Shown here: piece after piece, positions 12,009 through 24,631 of the stretch
Numbering within the stretch: the stretch's first letter is position 1
Layout of the letters: the number at the start of each line of letters is the position of its first letter
Assembly (NCBI GenBank): GCA_029204225.1
Contig: CM055097.1
Coordinates: forward strand, 50,754,195 to 50,818,194
Source: Diphasiastrum complanatum
Taxonomy: Eukaryota > Streptophyta > Lycopodiopsida > Lycopodiales > Lycopodiaceae
Direction: 5' to 3'
Length of the DNA: 64,000 nt
Program-made: the position numbers and the translations under genes
Notes under the pieces: model-generated
Told to the model about the DNA's origin: nothing
The model's input: only the letters and a program-made list of their open reading frames with translations
The model's database searches: none

Positions 12009-13260
12009 TTAACAGCGGCTTGGGTAGTCATGGGAAATGATTGCATGAGGTTGTCCATAAGATCAGGGAAATTTTTGTAGTCTACAGTAGCATAATCTGG
12101 TGCTTCCTCAAACAAGAACCATCATGTTCAACTTCATTCTTTGTTTTAGTTATTTTTAGCAGCAAGAAATTTTGGATGATGCTTTGTACACCCCGTCAAT
12201 TGTTTAGTTAAAAAAGCATGCATTCATTCGTATTGTCATCTTCCTTTTACCAGTGCTAGAAGATACTTGCGAAAATGTACAGAAAACTGCGCTCCAGAAA
12301 TTAGGGTTAGGGTTTTCCGGAACTAGATTTTTGAAAAAATTTCTTGAAGTTTCTTTGCTTTTCCATGAAATTTGTTTAGGGGAACTGTCAAAAATACTTT
12401 CTAAAGTGGACATTTTTTTAGGATAAGTATCTATAAGTTGCAAACTTTGATGCTATACTCGATGGGTTTCAGAAGTAGCTAGCCTAGCACAAACTGTTAT
12501 CACCATAATTGGCGTATTTTGAGCTTGGGGGAGTTGTCACATAGCTCTCTTTTGCCATGTTTATTTGAAATTGCACAAGTAACTTAGGGATCAATCAGAC
12601 ATTTTGTTGGTCGTCCAATTGTTGATGCCATATAATGTCATGGTACTACTTATTTTAAGATAAATAATCCATGATCTGTGGTCTCCATTTTACAATTCAT
12701 CTTGGAATTTGAAATAATGTATATTTGAATTTTAGTATAGAGAGACCAATGTAACAAATGTTTGACCTATCCAATCCGCCAGCATTGCAGCACAATACTC
12801 TTTTAAGGAAACCTTTGAGGAACTTGACCTAATGAGGAATCCTTTGCAGGAGCTTAAAGATGATTATTGGAATTCTATTAAGACTAAGTTGGTCAATCTA
12901 GGTGATTCAAGACCTTTTTGGGTGATATAATGTTTATTCTAACATTATTGCAATGTTTATGTTAATCACACTCTTCTGTGGAGCATTTTCAAGTGGATCA
13001 TCGAGAATCATGAAATTGTTTCTATACACTTGTTCAATGGCATAGGGTGTGAGGTTGAAGGCTAAGAAGCATGTTTTGTTATGAAGAATTTTATCTCTAT
13101 CCACTATCCTACTTTCAACACCTTTCTAGTAGTAAACTTGTATGTTAACTAAACTAACTATCAAGTTTTTTTTTTCAGCCATGAGTGTTTTTCTTAAAAA
13201 ACACAATTGTGATCTGGGTTTCAGTGTGTTTCAAAAAGTTTTTGCAGCAAATTGTGATCT
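12009..13260. other. intergenic, no gene seen
   Basis: AT-rich sequence downstream of the DUF1336 stop codon. It includes a short telomere-like TTAGGGTTAGGGTTTT at about 12301-12316, a word also found in plant promoters as the telo-box. No open frame of substance. Confidence 0.5.
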
Positions 13261-13266
13261 ATTGCC

Positions 13267-13310
13267 ACCCCCCCCCCCCCCCCCCCTCCAACACACACAC
13301 ACACACATAT
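13267..13310. repeat. poly-C tract followed by CA repeat
   Basis: A run of about 20 C is followed by TCCAA and then (CA)n. Simple sequence with no coding meaning. Confidence 0.85.
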
Positions 13311-13356
13311 CTATATAGTATAAAACTATTTTAAAGAGAGAGTGTGTTTTTTTTGT

Positions 13357-13445
13357 CACGTTGTGCTGTAAAAAATGTCACGCTGTGCTGCCAAAAATGT
13401 CACGCTTTGCTCGCAAAAAATGTCATGCTTTTGCAAAAGAAAATG
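13357..13445. repeat. short tandem repeat, units of about 22-24 bp
   Basis: Four diverged copies of a unit like TGTCACGCTGTGCTGCCAAA in a row, differing by a few substitutions and A-run length. Confidence 0.7.
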
Positions 13446-13578
13446 CTAAAAAAGGTTTGAAAAAAAATGTATGCAGATGTGTGCCTTGGTTTAAAAGTCA
13501 TGTGTGTGTGTGTGCGCACGCACACCAACTATTTGTCATCTTTCATGATGACAAATGTGTGCCCTTCTCATATCCTTC

Positions 13579-13815
13579 TCATCCCTCCTTCCCCCTCACT
13601 CTCAATATGAGCTTTAAAGCTCTTTGACACAAAGTCTGCTACCCGTCGCATTTCAAACTCGCTTTGTAATCGCCACTTGGTTAGTCTCTCTGCTCCCTGA
13701 TTCCCTCCCCCTCACTCTCATTACGAGCTTTAAAGCTCTTCGACACAAAGCCTGCTACTCGTTGCATTTCAAACTCCCTTCGACACAAAGCTTGCTACCG
13801 GCAGCATTCGTCGCA
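13579..13815. repeat. diverged tandem duplication, period about 120 bp
   Basis: A segment with CCCTCACTCTCA, GAGCTTTAAAGCTCTT and GACACAAAG occurs twice in full, with a third partial copy of the GACACAAAGC part. It lies upstream of the primer-binding site at 14268 and could be inside the LTR of that element. Confidence 0.7.
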
Positions 13816-14267
13816 TCAAAGTGGTCTCTCCGCTGTGAAAAAAGGTAAAACATATCTTTCTATGTTGACTTTGGGGGCTATGCTTATGATAGTAGAGTTA
13901 ACTAAGAGATGTGGATCAACCATTGATCACATGCAAATCCATCTTAGAACTCGAGCTTCATCTTGTAGGAGTTTGGCTAGTTTTTTCACATTGTAACTTT
14001 TGATGACAATTGAGGATTCTCTTTCTACTTGAGAATTATTGCTTGTACATTCTCTCGAGCAAGGAGTTTTTTTCATATTAAACACTTGGAAACTTTTTTT
14101 ATCATTCTCTCTCATAGTGAGTACTTAGTTTTTTGAGTCTATGATATGCTTTTGTGCTCATCTTGAATTGTAAAGTAAGATTGTTGTTTGATCATTCATG
14201 TGCAATCACAATACCTCACAAGATTCTTCAAAGGTGCTGCAAAGTTCACACGTGCTAAAACTTTACA

Positions 14268-14279
14268 TGGTACCAGAGC
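14268..14279 (+). other. primer-binding site of a copia-like element
   Basis: TGGTACCAGAGC differs by one base from the canonical TGGTATCAGAGC complementary to initiator tRNA-Met. It is preceded by ...CTTTACA, giving a plausible LTR end in CA. Confidence 0.65.
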
Positions 14280-15272
14280 TTTGTTGAGGTTAGTGTGCAT
14301 TCATCATAGCTTGCTCAATTCTTGAGAGTAATTTCTTGAAGGAACTCAGATTTGGGAAACTCGCTTGCAGTCAAACAAGTTTTGATTTATAGGTGAACCA
14401 AATCGAGCCTGATTTGCTTCGATTGAGTCCTGTATGGACCAAAGCACTTGTGAGATCAGCGTTTTTCATTCAGGTGGTATATCTCAAGGATTGATCCAAA
14501 TTTGGTGTTTAATTGCTTGTTGAAAAAGTATTGAAAAGTAGAGTGTGATGCTTTTGTTTCTAAATCAATTCGATTTGATTTTAGAAAGTGAAAGGCAATC
14601 AAAGAGGTAGAGAGTGCACCCCATCTTGAGGGATATGCCAAAGAGAGTACACATCTGGCCAATCTCATCAAAATTCTCATTTTGTGTTGTCAATCAAAGA
14701 TAGAATTGTTAAGACAAGTTTCTTGAGGTCATAGCCACATCATTTCACACAAATGAGTTGTGTTTGAGTTGCATGTGAGATCCTAGAGTGTTTTCAATCC
14801 TTTGAAACTTGTGGAAGAAGTTGACATCAAACTTGTAAGTGCTTCATCACTAGATAGGGGCAAGATCTAGATTCAAGTTGATTGATTCTTTGTTGTGAGC
14901 AAGATCTCACATATTTTGTTACAAGCTTTCAATAGGTTGGATCAACATTTCAAGTTGGATCCTAGGTTGAGAGAGAAGCTACACATTCAATTCCACTTTT
15001 TTGTCATTACTAGAAAATTTTTCAAAGAGAACATGACATCCATGACATATCTCTTGGAACCTGGTGAGAGATTAACATCTTCGAACTATGCTATTTGGAA
15101 GATAAGAATGAAATCATTATTGGTTCTTCAAGATGTGATGGACATTGTGTTAGGAATTGAAGTAGAACCTGAAGGTCCTAATGAAGCAGCTCAAACATTC
15201 AAGAAGAGATTCAAAATTGCTCTTCATTTTATCAAAATGGATGTGTTGTGTTTTTTAATTTTAAATACATAA
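14280..15272 (+). mobile_element. copia-like leader and gag N-terminus, truncated
   Basis: A leader of about 750 bases runs from the primer-binding site to an ATG at 15033. The following frame reads as copia gag N-terminus (LLEPGERLTSSNYAIWKIRM, then LQDVMDIVLGIEVEPEG), equivalent to the gag start at 9704 but a different family. Similarity stops near 15220 and the frame ends at 15272. The body downstream is missing. The LTR should lie left of 14268, but its start was not found. Confidence 0.6.
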
Positions 15273-15460
15273 TCGATATTCAGGCCTTCAAATTAAGAAT
15301 CACAATTAAGTATTGTTTACAACAAAACAAAGCTAGGATTAGATACATTTTTGCATATTGATATGTGTATGGGTAAGGAGGATCACTTTATCATACAAGT
15401 ATCAACAAACACATGATTCTATAAATATAATAGATAAAAATCAAACAAGAACAAAATGAT

Positions 15461-15518
15461 TACTTGGCCAACACACTATCGTACATAATTACTTGGCCAA
15501 CACACTATCGTACATAAT
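15461..15518. repeat. perfect 29-bp tandem duplication
   Basis: The unit beginning TTACTTGGCCAACACACTAT is present twice back to back without visible difference. Confidence 0.85.
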
Positions 15519-15552
15519 TTCATCCTTCCAATCACAATGGTAATATGGGAAT

Positions 15553-15726
15553 CATATGTTACCACTATAATAGAAGACACATCACCATATGTCACCACTG
15601 CAAGAAAGACACATCACCATATGTCACCACTACAAGAAAAGACACATCACCATATGTCACCACTGCAAGAAAAGACATGTCACCATATGCCATCACTACA
15701 ATAGAAGAAATTCCACCATATGCCTA
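15553..15726. repeat. tandem repeat of about 33-bp units, five copies
   Basis: Units of about 32-33 bases, each starting CATATGTCACCACT, repeat five times with a partial sixth CATATGCC. The copies differ by single substitutions and one-base length changes. All three forward frames stay largely open because of the composition; that is not evidence for a protein. Confidence 0.85.
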
Positions 15727-17159
15727 AGCAATTATTGTTGGGTTCCAAATCTACTATTTTTGGTCTTGCAAATATTTGAAACTTTGATTCTTCCCTAATA
15801 AATTTTCTTAAACTTGTGTAGAGATATAAGTCTTGGCACATATCTGGGTTATGTAGAATATTCATGAGACGAAAAACCTAAATGTTGATTTCTTGCATAT
15901 AATTTTAAATAATTTTTTCCATAATAGTTTCATAGAAAAATATGATTTAAATCTACACTAATTGAGCTTACATTTAAGAAGTATTCAACAAAGTTGAACT
16001 TGATCAATATAATTGGAAGATCATTTGAATCATTCTCTTCAGCCAAAACACTCTCATACATGAAGGATTTTAATATTATTTCATTTGATAGAAATTATTA
16101 CATTAATAGAATATTGGGACGTGAATGGTCCAAATAAAACATGAAAATGCAACTTCAAGACAATCAACTACATTCAAATAGAGAACATGAAATTATACTT
16201 ATGAAAATATAGCACAATGGGCTATTGATCGAGGAGAGAATGAATTTGGTATTTTGATGAAAATGGAAGACTAGCACACTTGTCATATCTTTTATTTTTG
16301 TATCAAGTAAACATATGTACAATTCAATTAGCATTTGAAGCTCGAGAGACAAGATTCAAGTAAAATTTTGACTTGATGAAAGACATGTCAGTAAAGGGAT
16401 TGTCTCCTCTCCAAAAGGTGTAGAGTTAATTGCACACCATGACATACAAGAAAATATGTTATCAAGCAGTTTCAAATGCAAGAAAAACAGTACTTGAAAG
16501 AGAAAGTCAAGAGGAAAACAAAAAGAAAATTGAAGATAACTCACCTCACTCTGATTTATATCATGATAAATGAATTAGATACTAGTTGGTCCAAAAAAAA
16601 CCTACTAGCTTTTAAGTTTATTTTCGGCCTCTCTAGATGATGTGCTTGCACAAAAGTGTTCAAGAACTGGAAGCATTATGTAATTTGATTTTAATTCGAG
16701 TGAGTCATTCACGGTCTTGCTCATTGGAGGCCTGACACTCCTCTCACGAACTTGCTATGTTCTGCTCGTTGGAAGGCCTTCACACATTATTCTCTTTTGC
16801 ATCTCTGAGCAACCAACCATTCTAGTAATCGATCCTATGTTTTCTATCTAGTACGTGGCGTTTACAAGATATATTAACTATAAATTACAAGACAAGTCTG
16901 TGCTTAACTACTGGTTAGATACCCTCTCTTTACGTTGCCTTCGCGGCTCTGTTAACGCCACTTGGCGGTGGTTGTGAAGGTACAAGGCCTTCAAACTGCA
17001 GTGACCGCAATCTCTTCGTAGTGATTCACATGTGTCACTGCTGATAGTCGATGAGGTCGATGAAGTCGACTAATCTTGATGGTCGGACGATAGTCGGTTA
17101 ATTAAGTTGATAAGTCGGCCAAGTCGGATAGAATATCCACCACTGGCTATGCTTTCGAT
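15727..17159. other. no gene seen; AT-rich, repeat-derived
   Basis: No open frame of interest. The part from 16900 to 17120 is richer in GTCG/TCGA words and may belong to an LTR, but no boundary is visible. Confidence 0.4.
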
Positions 17160-17465
17160 GTTCAAAAAAGCTGTTTTCCTTTGTCAAGCAAAAAGCAGAA
17201 TACTATATCGCTTTCCACTACATAAGTTGAATATAAAGCCTTATGTTCTGTGCGGTTTAACTATGAGAGCTACTCAAGGAAATTGGGGTAAGACAAGCCA
17301 AAGGTACAGTCATCTCTTGTGATAGTCAAAGTGGAATCTAGCTAGCTAAAAATCTAGTGTTTCATGCTAGGAAAAAACATATAGAAGTAAAATATCATTT
17401 TATACATGAAAAGCTACGTTCAAGAGATATAGATGTGGTTCATTGTAAATTATTGTTCACCTTAA
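17160..17465 (+). pseudogene. copia RNase H fragment
   Basis: A translated stretch with frame changes and stops contains the two hallmark segments of the copia RNase H C-terminal half: SSKKQNTISLSTT followed by VEYKAL, and FHARKKHIEVKYHFIHEKL. Corresponding segments occur at 62590-62330 on the - strand. The polypurine tract and LTR that should follow were not recognised. Confidence 0.65.
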
Positions 17466-19111
17466 CTATATGGACTACTTGCATATCGTGTCTTTTTATG
17501 GTAGAAGTTCCTTTCACAACTTCATATTTCCTTAATTTTTTATTCTTCTTTTTTCCATATTTGGCTAGTAAGTTGACTTAGTAGAAACAAAATGCACTTC
17601 TTAGAAAATCACAAAAGTTTTGGTAACAAAATGAGGTAATATGTCAAATAAAGTTTACTGCAAAGCTACCTATCAGATACAATAGTTTTATGGTCAGGAT
17701 CATAGTTCACTTGATAGTAGATACATTTTCTAGCAATGAAAAGAAAGGAGTTGTGACAAGGTAGATGGGAAGTCCCACTACAACTTTGATTCATATATTG
17801 TGCAAATACTAGAAAACATGTACACCTTATATGATAGATTCTCCTTAAAATGAATCTTTAGTTTTAATCTCTTCACTATTTCTTTTGTCCTTGAAAATTT
17901 TACATTCAAAACTATTGCTTTACTTCTAGGCCATTCAAAAGACAATATATGTGGTGTTGTTCATTACAAGTGACATGACTAAGTTTGTGGGATGAAAAAT
18001 ATTTTATGTTGATTTTTGGAAGAAAAAAAAATTAATGTTTTTTAATAGAAAAAATCATTCAGCATCTATAACAAGAACGTTGTAGTGTTGCACATAGGCT
18101 TTGGCTACATAAACAATGTTTCGTGTGGAAACTAATGATTCTTTTTGGTGCTTTGAAAATGATTAAAAACATAAAGCAGTACTTATTTTTTGAGGAAAAG
18201 AAACTCATGATCTTGCAAGTGCACATTGAAAATGTACTATGTAATGATTCTCATTTCGGTTTGTGACCTTAATTGTAATTTCATAATATTGTGTTTAAGA
18301 TATTATGCATTTAATGTCTTTGCAATTTGATTTTGTGTCATTATAGAGTGTATTCAATAATCATTGTAGCTTATTCATACATGGTCAAGTTGTGAGGGGT
18401 ATAAAGGTGTAGCCTCTTTCAAAATTAGTTGTAGTTCATGTCCAAAAAAATTATATATCTAGTTGGATTAACTTTTCGAACATCAACACTAAAATCACCA
18501 AAGTGCAATTGTAGAAGTGTTTGTAAGTATTGTTTGTGATACATTATAGAGCATCTATTGTATTGGTTTTATATTGATTTTGGATGCTTGTAGACAAATA
18601 GTTTAAATTCATGTTCCCTTGTAGAATACTACATGTCTTTGTTATTGATTTTAGTGGCTTTGTGATGGTCCTAACAGAAGCATACTTTGAGTGAACAAAA
18701 ATTTATGAAAGTTGTAGCTTATGCTTTTAAAGTAGGTTCTTGTATCTTCTTTATATGTTTCTTGTAATTAGAAAATACTATATCCTACTAGGCAGTTGAT
18801 TGAATTTTAGTGAAGGTATTACTTCTCCATACATATTTTTAATAGCGTGCAGGATGAAATGGGTGTCTAAATATTGGTTGATGTTGGAAACAAAAAGTTT
18901 TCAAGTGGTACTGTCTTTACATTTCATGTTGTACTTTTTGGTCAGTGATGAAGTTTTTGGAGTTGAAATGTCAAATCATATGTTGCATCACTACACCATT
19001 CTATTGGAGAATAAAATATCTTTTTTAATTGTTGCTTACTTTACTATTTCATTCAGTTAATAAAAATGCATTCGATCATACTTGTGTGTGTGTGTGTGTG
19101 TATTTAATCTA
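17466..19111. other. no gene seen; AT-rich
   Basis: AT-rich sequence without recognisable coding or RNA features. A short (TG)n tract lies at 19084-19101. Confidence 0.45.
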
Positions 19112-21765
19112 GAAGTTAAAAACTTCACTCATACTGAAGGGCGAAGGTCTTTGGCAATGGGTAGAACTAGTAGAAGAGAAGCCAATTACTCATGGCAAAG
19201 AACTTCAAGAATGGAGTTTGAAAAATGACAAAGCTATAGCAATTATTGCGTCTTCAGTGAATGACAACATAATGCTAGATCTTTCATCAACTTCGAACGT
19301 GAAAGAATTATGGGAAGAATTGCAAACCAAGAATGAAACTCAATCTCGTAATCAAATCATGTTCTTGGAAGATCAATTAACTTACCTACAATGGGACGGC
19401 AAAGACCTGACGACTTTCACATGAAAGATAAAGGATCTGTTTATTTCTTTGCAAAATTCCAGCATAGAAAATGCAATTTCAAAGGAAAAACAGCTTAGCT
19501 ATTTTCTTCGAGCCCTATCCAGGTCATTCCACACAACTCGAACTTTATTGGCGAAAGATTTGACAATGACACTTCAAAAGGCAATAGATGGAGTCAAAGA
19601 GGAAGTAGAAACTTGTGAACGCTATGACGATAATGGTGATTCGAAAAATGCTCTATTTACTCAAAAGAATAAATCTTCGAAGAAGTCTAAATCTAAGAGG
19701 GAGTCGTCTAAGCAGAATGGAAATCGTTCAGATGAATCCAAGACAAATGATCGACAATCAAGAAAACAATAAAAAAGTTCTGGTGATAGGAATATTTGCA
19801 ATAGATGCAAAAGATTAGATCATATAGAAGACAAATCTTGGTTAAATCCAAAGATTGATTGTATTCATTGTCATAAACGGGGTCATGCAACAATAGACTA
19901 TTATCAAAATTCCAGGAACAAGAAGGAGCAGAATCAAAGCGAACCTTCAGATTCAAATTTTGTCGAAGACAAAGCAGAATGCTCCAGAGCGGCAGAAGAC
20001 ATGACGACAAGAAACTCAACAGCATATGTTTGTGCTGATCTATGTTGTTCATCAAATTCAAAAATTCAAGCAGCAATACTTGATTCAGGAGCCACCTCAC
20101 ATTTTGTTTCCTCAAAACAAATTTTGTCTGAGTACAAGAAGATGAATTATTTGAGATTCATTATACTTGGAGACGGTTCTAAGCATGTAGTTGATGGAAC
20201 TGGTGTACTGTGGTTAGACACGAATCAGGGTGACAAGAAACTAGAGGAAGTTCTCTATGTTTCTACTCTTGATAAAGATCTTCTATTCGTAGCAAAGATA
20301 GTCGACACAGGAATGTCAGTAACCTTCACAAGGGACTCTTGTAAATTGTTCGATGAAAATTCTGATAACCTAGTTGCTAAAGGTTACAGAGAAGGTAATT
20401 TGTATCACTTGAACATTCAAACTCGAGTCGAATGAGCAAATCAAACTCAAGAATCGATAGATATTTTGGGGCACAAGAGGTTATGTCACGTGAACATGGA
20501 GGCCTTATACCAAGCCAACAAAAGTCAGAGAATAAAAGGAGTTGAAATTAAGAGTCGAGATATTCGAACTACCTGCGAATCCTGTCTTAACGACAAAATG
20601 ACTCGAACACCTTTCAGTAAAGATGTTTATAAAGCAACTAAGGTACTGGAAATTATGCATTCGGATATTTGTGGACCATTCGAAGTATTGTCTTTAGGTG
20701 ATGCAAAATACTTTGTAACGTTTATTGATGACTTCAGCAAGTTCGTTCTAGTATACTTTATTCGTACTAAATCAAAAGCTTTCGAGAAATTCGTTGAGTA
20801 TACGAATTGGGCTGAGACAACAAGTTGAAGCAAATTCGCACAGATTGTGGAGGTGAGTACATTTCCAACGAATTCAAAACTTAGTGTACTGATCGAGGTA
20901 TTATGCATACGAAGACTACATCATACACACCTCAGCACAATGGAATTGTAGAACGAAGAAATTGTACACTAATGGAAGTTTCCAGGTGTATGATGGATCA
21001 TGCGAAAGCACCAAAACAGTTGTGGGCGAAAGCAGTGGCTACATCAAATTATCTTCAAAATAGAATTTTGAAATCTCGAATACCAAATAAAACTCCTCAT
21101 GAAATATGGTGGAAATTGAAGCCAAATCTTGCTCATGTTCGGACATTCGGATGTGTAGTTTATATGCACATACTAGACAAATTGAGAAAGAAACTCGATG
21201 AAAAGATAGAACAAGGTTTTCTGGTAGGATTCGAGTTATATTCGTCATATTATCGAGTCTACATACCCGAAATTGGCGGAATAAAAGCTGCTCGAGATGT
21301 CAAATTCGATGAGTCAAAGTACATAGCAGATAGTGACTTAGTCGGCTATGAAATTCTCAAGACTTGTTATGAGCTACCAACGACAGAAGTAAAGCAAGCA
21401 GATGATGAACGAGAATTACCATATTCAGAGGGAGTTAAAGATTGAGTACCTGATAAACTCGAATCATTTGTTCGAATTCAAGCAGACCAGGTCAAACCCG
21501 AAAATGCAGAATTGAATTTGAAACCTGTACAAATTGTGAGAAGATTTGATAGACAAAGAAAACCACCAATAAGGATTGGTCAGGATGTTTCAACAAATAT
21601 AACCATTGAATTTTGTGGCTTCACAGACGAATCTCAAACATTCGAGAAAGCTATTCATGGACCAAATAAAGATCACTGGATTCAAGCAATGGACGACGAA
21701 ATGTCATCCATGTATAAGAACAATGTATGGACACTTGCACCTATATCTGTTGGAAGAAATCCAGT
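19112..21765 (+). mobile_element. Ty1/copia gag-protease-integrase remnant
   Basis: Reads in order: gag (19112-19770, LWEELQTKNETQSRNQIMFL, followed by a Lys/Ser-rich tail), a damaged zinc knuckle near 19860-19905 (CIHCHKRGHATIDYY; last Cys lost), protease from about 20060 (AILDSGATSHFVSS, intact DSGA active site), pre-integrase HHCC region (20470-20620), the integrase core with D at HSDICGPF and FIDDFSKFV, second D at RTDCGGEY and E at NGIVERRN, then the C-terminal part (FGCVVYMHILDK). It breaks off at the first RT residues (NNVWTLAPISVGRNPV) at about 21765. Several in-frame stops and frameshifts. Neither LTR was identified. Confidence 0.8.
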
Positions 21766-23012
21766 TCCAGACCCTTTCTCATTTTTTCCATCTTGACTTT
21801 GCTCAGTAGGAGAAACAGGTCTTCCAGGAACTTTCTTGGTTTAAAGCGCGTAATGAGAGTGTTAGCCGATATTTTTGCACAGAAAATCAGACTAATATTG
21901 AAGTTTAAGTTTGCAATAATTGAAAAAATCGGCATGTAAAACTCGATTATCAGAGAAAAATTGGCACAAATTTGCCTTAGAATTGGGTCCCAGCCCGTCC
22001 TAAAGTGGCTAGACACAGTTTAAAAGTAAGAAACTGACTTTTGAAAAAACCGTCAAAAATATTTTGTGGTCAAGTTTTGTAAGACCGAGCCAAAAGTGCC
22101 AGTCCACCTAGAATTGGGCCCCAGCCCGTCCTAAATGAGGCTAGAGCAGATTTTGCGGCCTTAGAAATGGTCGGTAAATATTTTACGGCTTTTCAAAAAA
22201 TGGCCAGTTGTAAAAAAATAGCCGGTATGACCGTGCTAAAATCTCACTATGTACTGAGTCCATTTTTACTAATATATGATCACTCAGTGTATTTTTCAAG
22301 GAAACCGTGTTGTCGTGGGAGCCCTAGTCATGAATGCCTAAAAAGTCAACTATAGAAAAAAAAACTGAGAAAGAAAAATTTCGGGTAAAAACGGGACCGA
22401 GAATATGGATTCAGTGTCAAGGAGTCACAGAAGCCCTAACGGCAAAGTTTGGGCAATTTACGGACAATTAACGAAATGTGCGGGCCAAGTGGTTACCCAA
22501 CAGGCCAAAAATCCAGACAAATGAGCAGCATTTGCATGGCCCTTGAAAAATTAAAGAAAGGCCAAAAACGAAGGTACCCAAAGAAAAAATGAAGGCCGCC
22601 TACTAAAAATAGGGGTTGAAAAAGGGCCTCACCCAAAATTTGGATATTAAATGCCAAAAAACCTTGGAGGCTAAAAAATTTGAGAGGTACACCCACTAGC
22701 CATTGACATTTTGGGCTTCTAGGGTGTACAAAAGGGGAAACTTGAATGGCCTCCCTAGCCTTTGACAAAAATGGCGTCTTGGCTAGTTTTGGCAATGGCA
22801 ATGAGGGCTTGAAGGGCATGAAAATTGGCAAAGCCTCATTTTGAAGGGGAACACTTGGGATTTACTATATAAGGAGGCCACTCTTTGTCTTAAGGATTCT
22901 CCTAGAGATTCTAGCTAAATGAATTATCATCTCTTAGAATTTGGATTCTAAGGAAATTCTAACTTGAAAGCTAATGAATTATCTGTCAGAGTTGTGGATA
23001 ATTTCAGACTGT
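21766..23012. other. noncoding, probable LTR sequence that interrupts the copia remnant
   Basis: Copia similarity stops abruptly at 21765. A segment with GAATTGGG, CCCAGCCCGTCCTAAA and GGCTAGA occurs twice, near 21979 and 22108. A TATA box-like ACTATATAAGG lies at 22863. No protein is readable. This looks like an LTR and leader of an element inserted into the copia remnant, but its borders are not resolved. Confidence 0.35.
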
Positions 23013-23698
23013 ATATATAATTATTTTATTATTTCTTTAACTTTAGTCTCTTAAGTTAGGTTATTTTACGCAGTGTTTCATGTAAGTGTTTTACATTAAG
23101 GTGATGTTACTAACTTGTGTTGAGTGTAACCATGTTGAGAAAACATATCTCTTAGTGTACTTTTCAAACCAAAGTTTGTATTTCAGAGCAAAGATTAACG
23201 ATTGGAAATAGGTTTATCTTTGAGTACTTGTTTGATATGAAAGTCAAACCAAGGATAATGATTTTCTCGGTTAATATTGAAAGTTAAAGAAACTGGTATT
23301 TTTTTTAGTTTAAAGAGTTTCTAAGGATAGAAGTGGTTTAAGGAGGGAAGAATATTACGTACATGGCCAGTAAGTAGGATTCAGTATACTCCTAGTCTTG
23401 GATACATGGTACTCCAGTAAATCAAACGGCTAGTTATGCCACGTCATACTGGATGTGGCCCGAAAGTAACTAATATCCTTGTGAGGCCCAGACCACACTA
23501 AACGGAGTTTAGACAAGGTATGAGACAGTGTATGCAAGTGTAGAGTTATCAATAACAATTCTATGAATAGTTGGTCCATGCTTAGGACTCTATTCTAGGT
23601 GAATCTATGTATAGGGAACTTAGGGCTATGCATGGCTATGTGCCTAGGTTGCTTTTGGCTCTATATATTGAGGCCAAACTCGCTCTACTCCTCATTGT
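23013..23698 (+). repeat. direct repeat copy 1: 3' internal end plus LTR of an LTR element
   Basis: About 685 bases that recur at 24632-25305 with moderate divergence. The first 350 bases are internal sequence ending in a polypurine tract (AAGGAGGGAA at about 23340-23350). The rest, from about 23354, corresponds to an LTR (GGCTCTATATATTGAGGCC is a likely TATA region). Homology to copy 2 ends sharply at CTCATTGT. Confidence 0.7.
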
Positions 23699-24631
23699 AA
23701 TCATTGATTCATTGCCAGGGTTTCACTCTACCTTTATGCTTCTTAGTCCTTGGCTTGGGGGTGAAGCTTCTAGAGCTAATTGGTTGCTTCTATTTGGTTG
23801 GGTGGTTGCTCCATAGTGTGTTTTCCATTGTGTTTTGTCTTGTAAGCAGGATCTTAGGGAGTTTACCTTCTAACTACAGCAGGTCAAGTCTATGCCAATT
23901 TGAAATTGCCAACCAGTTTGATTCAAGCCATGTTGACTGCTCTATTGAGTTTCTAGAATAAGCTCTAGTGAGTACTTGAAGCAAAAGGAAAACATTGACA
24001 ATATATGGCAATAGTGTAAACTTCACCTGTAATTACTAAGACACCCTTTTTATTTTTATATCGGTTGTTGTAATATTATAATGCGTAAGAGAACTTCTAT
24101 GAGATTGAGAAGTTAATGAGGAGAACCTAAATAGAGCTCAGTCATCTTGTTGCTTCTTTGTGTACTACAAGATTATATAGACCAACATACCAATAATATC
24201 ATTTATCTCAAGAAGCCAGGTTGGATATGGGATATTCTAACATTGTCCAAACTGCTATCCTGATTTTGTTCCTCTTGTCCTCTTGTGCAGGTCGTTGAAG
24301 TTGCTTTCCATAGAGTAGGAAGATGGTTATGATCTTTACATATCCAGTTATTAAAGCACTTTGTTGAGTACCAAATTCTTTTAGATGTCTGAACTCTTCA
24401 ATTCCTATCCAACATCCCAGTCCTTTGTTTTTAGTAAGATCTTCATGATGCACGAAAGAGTATATCTTGATCGGTCAATATGGTTCACTTGCTCTTTCTT
24501 TTAGCTCAATTTGATTAAATTTTAGATGAGCAAAATTCTAATTACATTTTTGTTTGTTCAAAGGAGAACTTGTAATTATAATTATTTTATTTCTTTAACT
24601 TTAATCTCTTAAGTTGGATAATTTTATACTG
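23699..24631. other. spacer between two LTR-end repeats; no gene seen
   Basis: About 930 bases of noncoding sequence without recognised protein. A partial extra copy of the repeat start (AATTATAATTATTTTATTTC) lies at about 24571-24627. Confidence 0.4.

Noticed and set aside
15553-15726. Possible CRISPR-like array
   Set aside because: Units are contiguous with no unique spacers, and the window is eukaryotic; it is an ordinary minisatellite.
15545-15798. Repetitive small proteins (THITICHH type) in overlapping frames
   Set aside because: Translation of the 33-bp minisatellite; all frames are open because of the repeat and none has start context or homology.
18800-19060. 86-codon hydrophobic frame
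   Set aside because: AT-rich composition gives Phe/Leu/Ile-rich text; no start context, no homology, surrounded by noncoding DNA.
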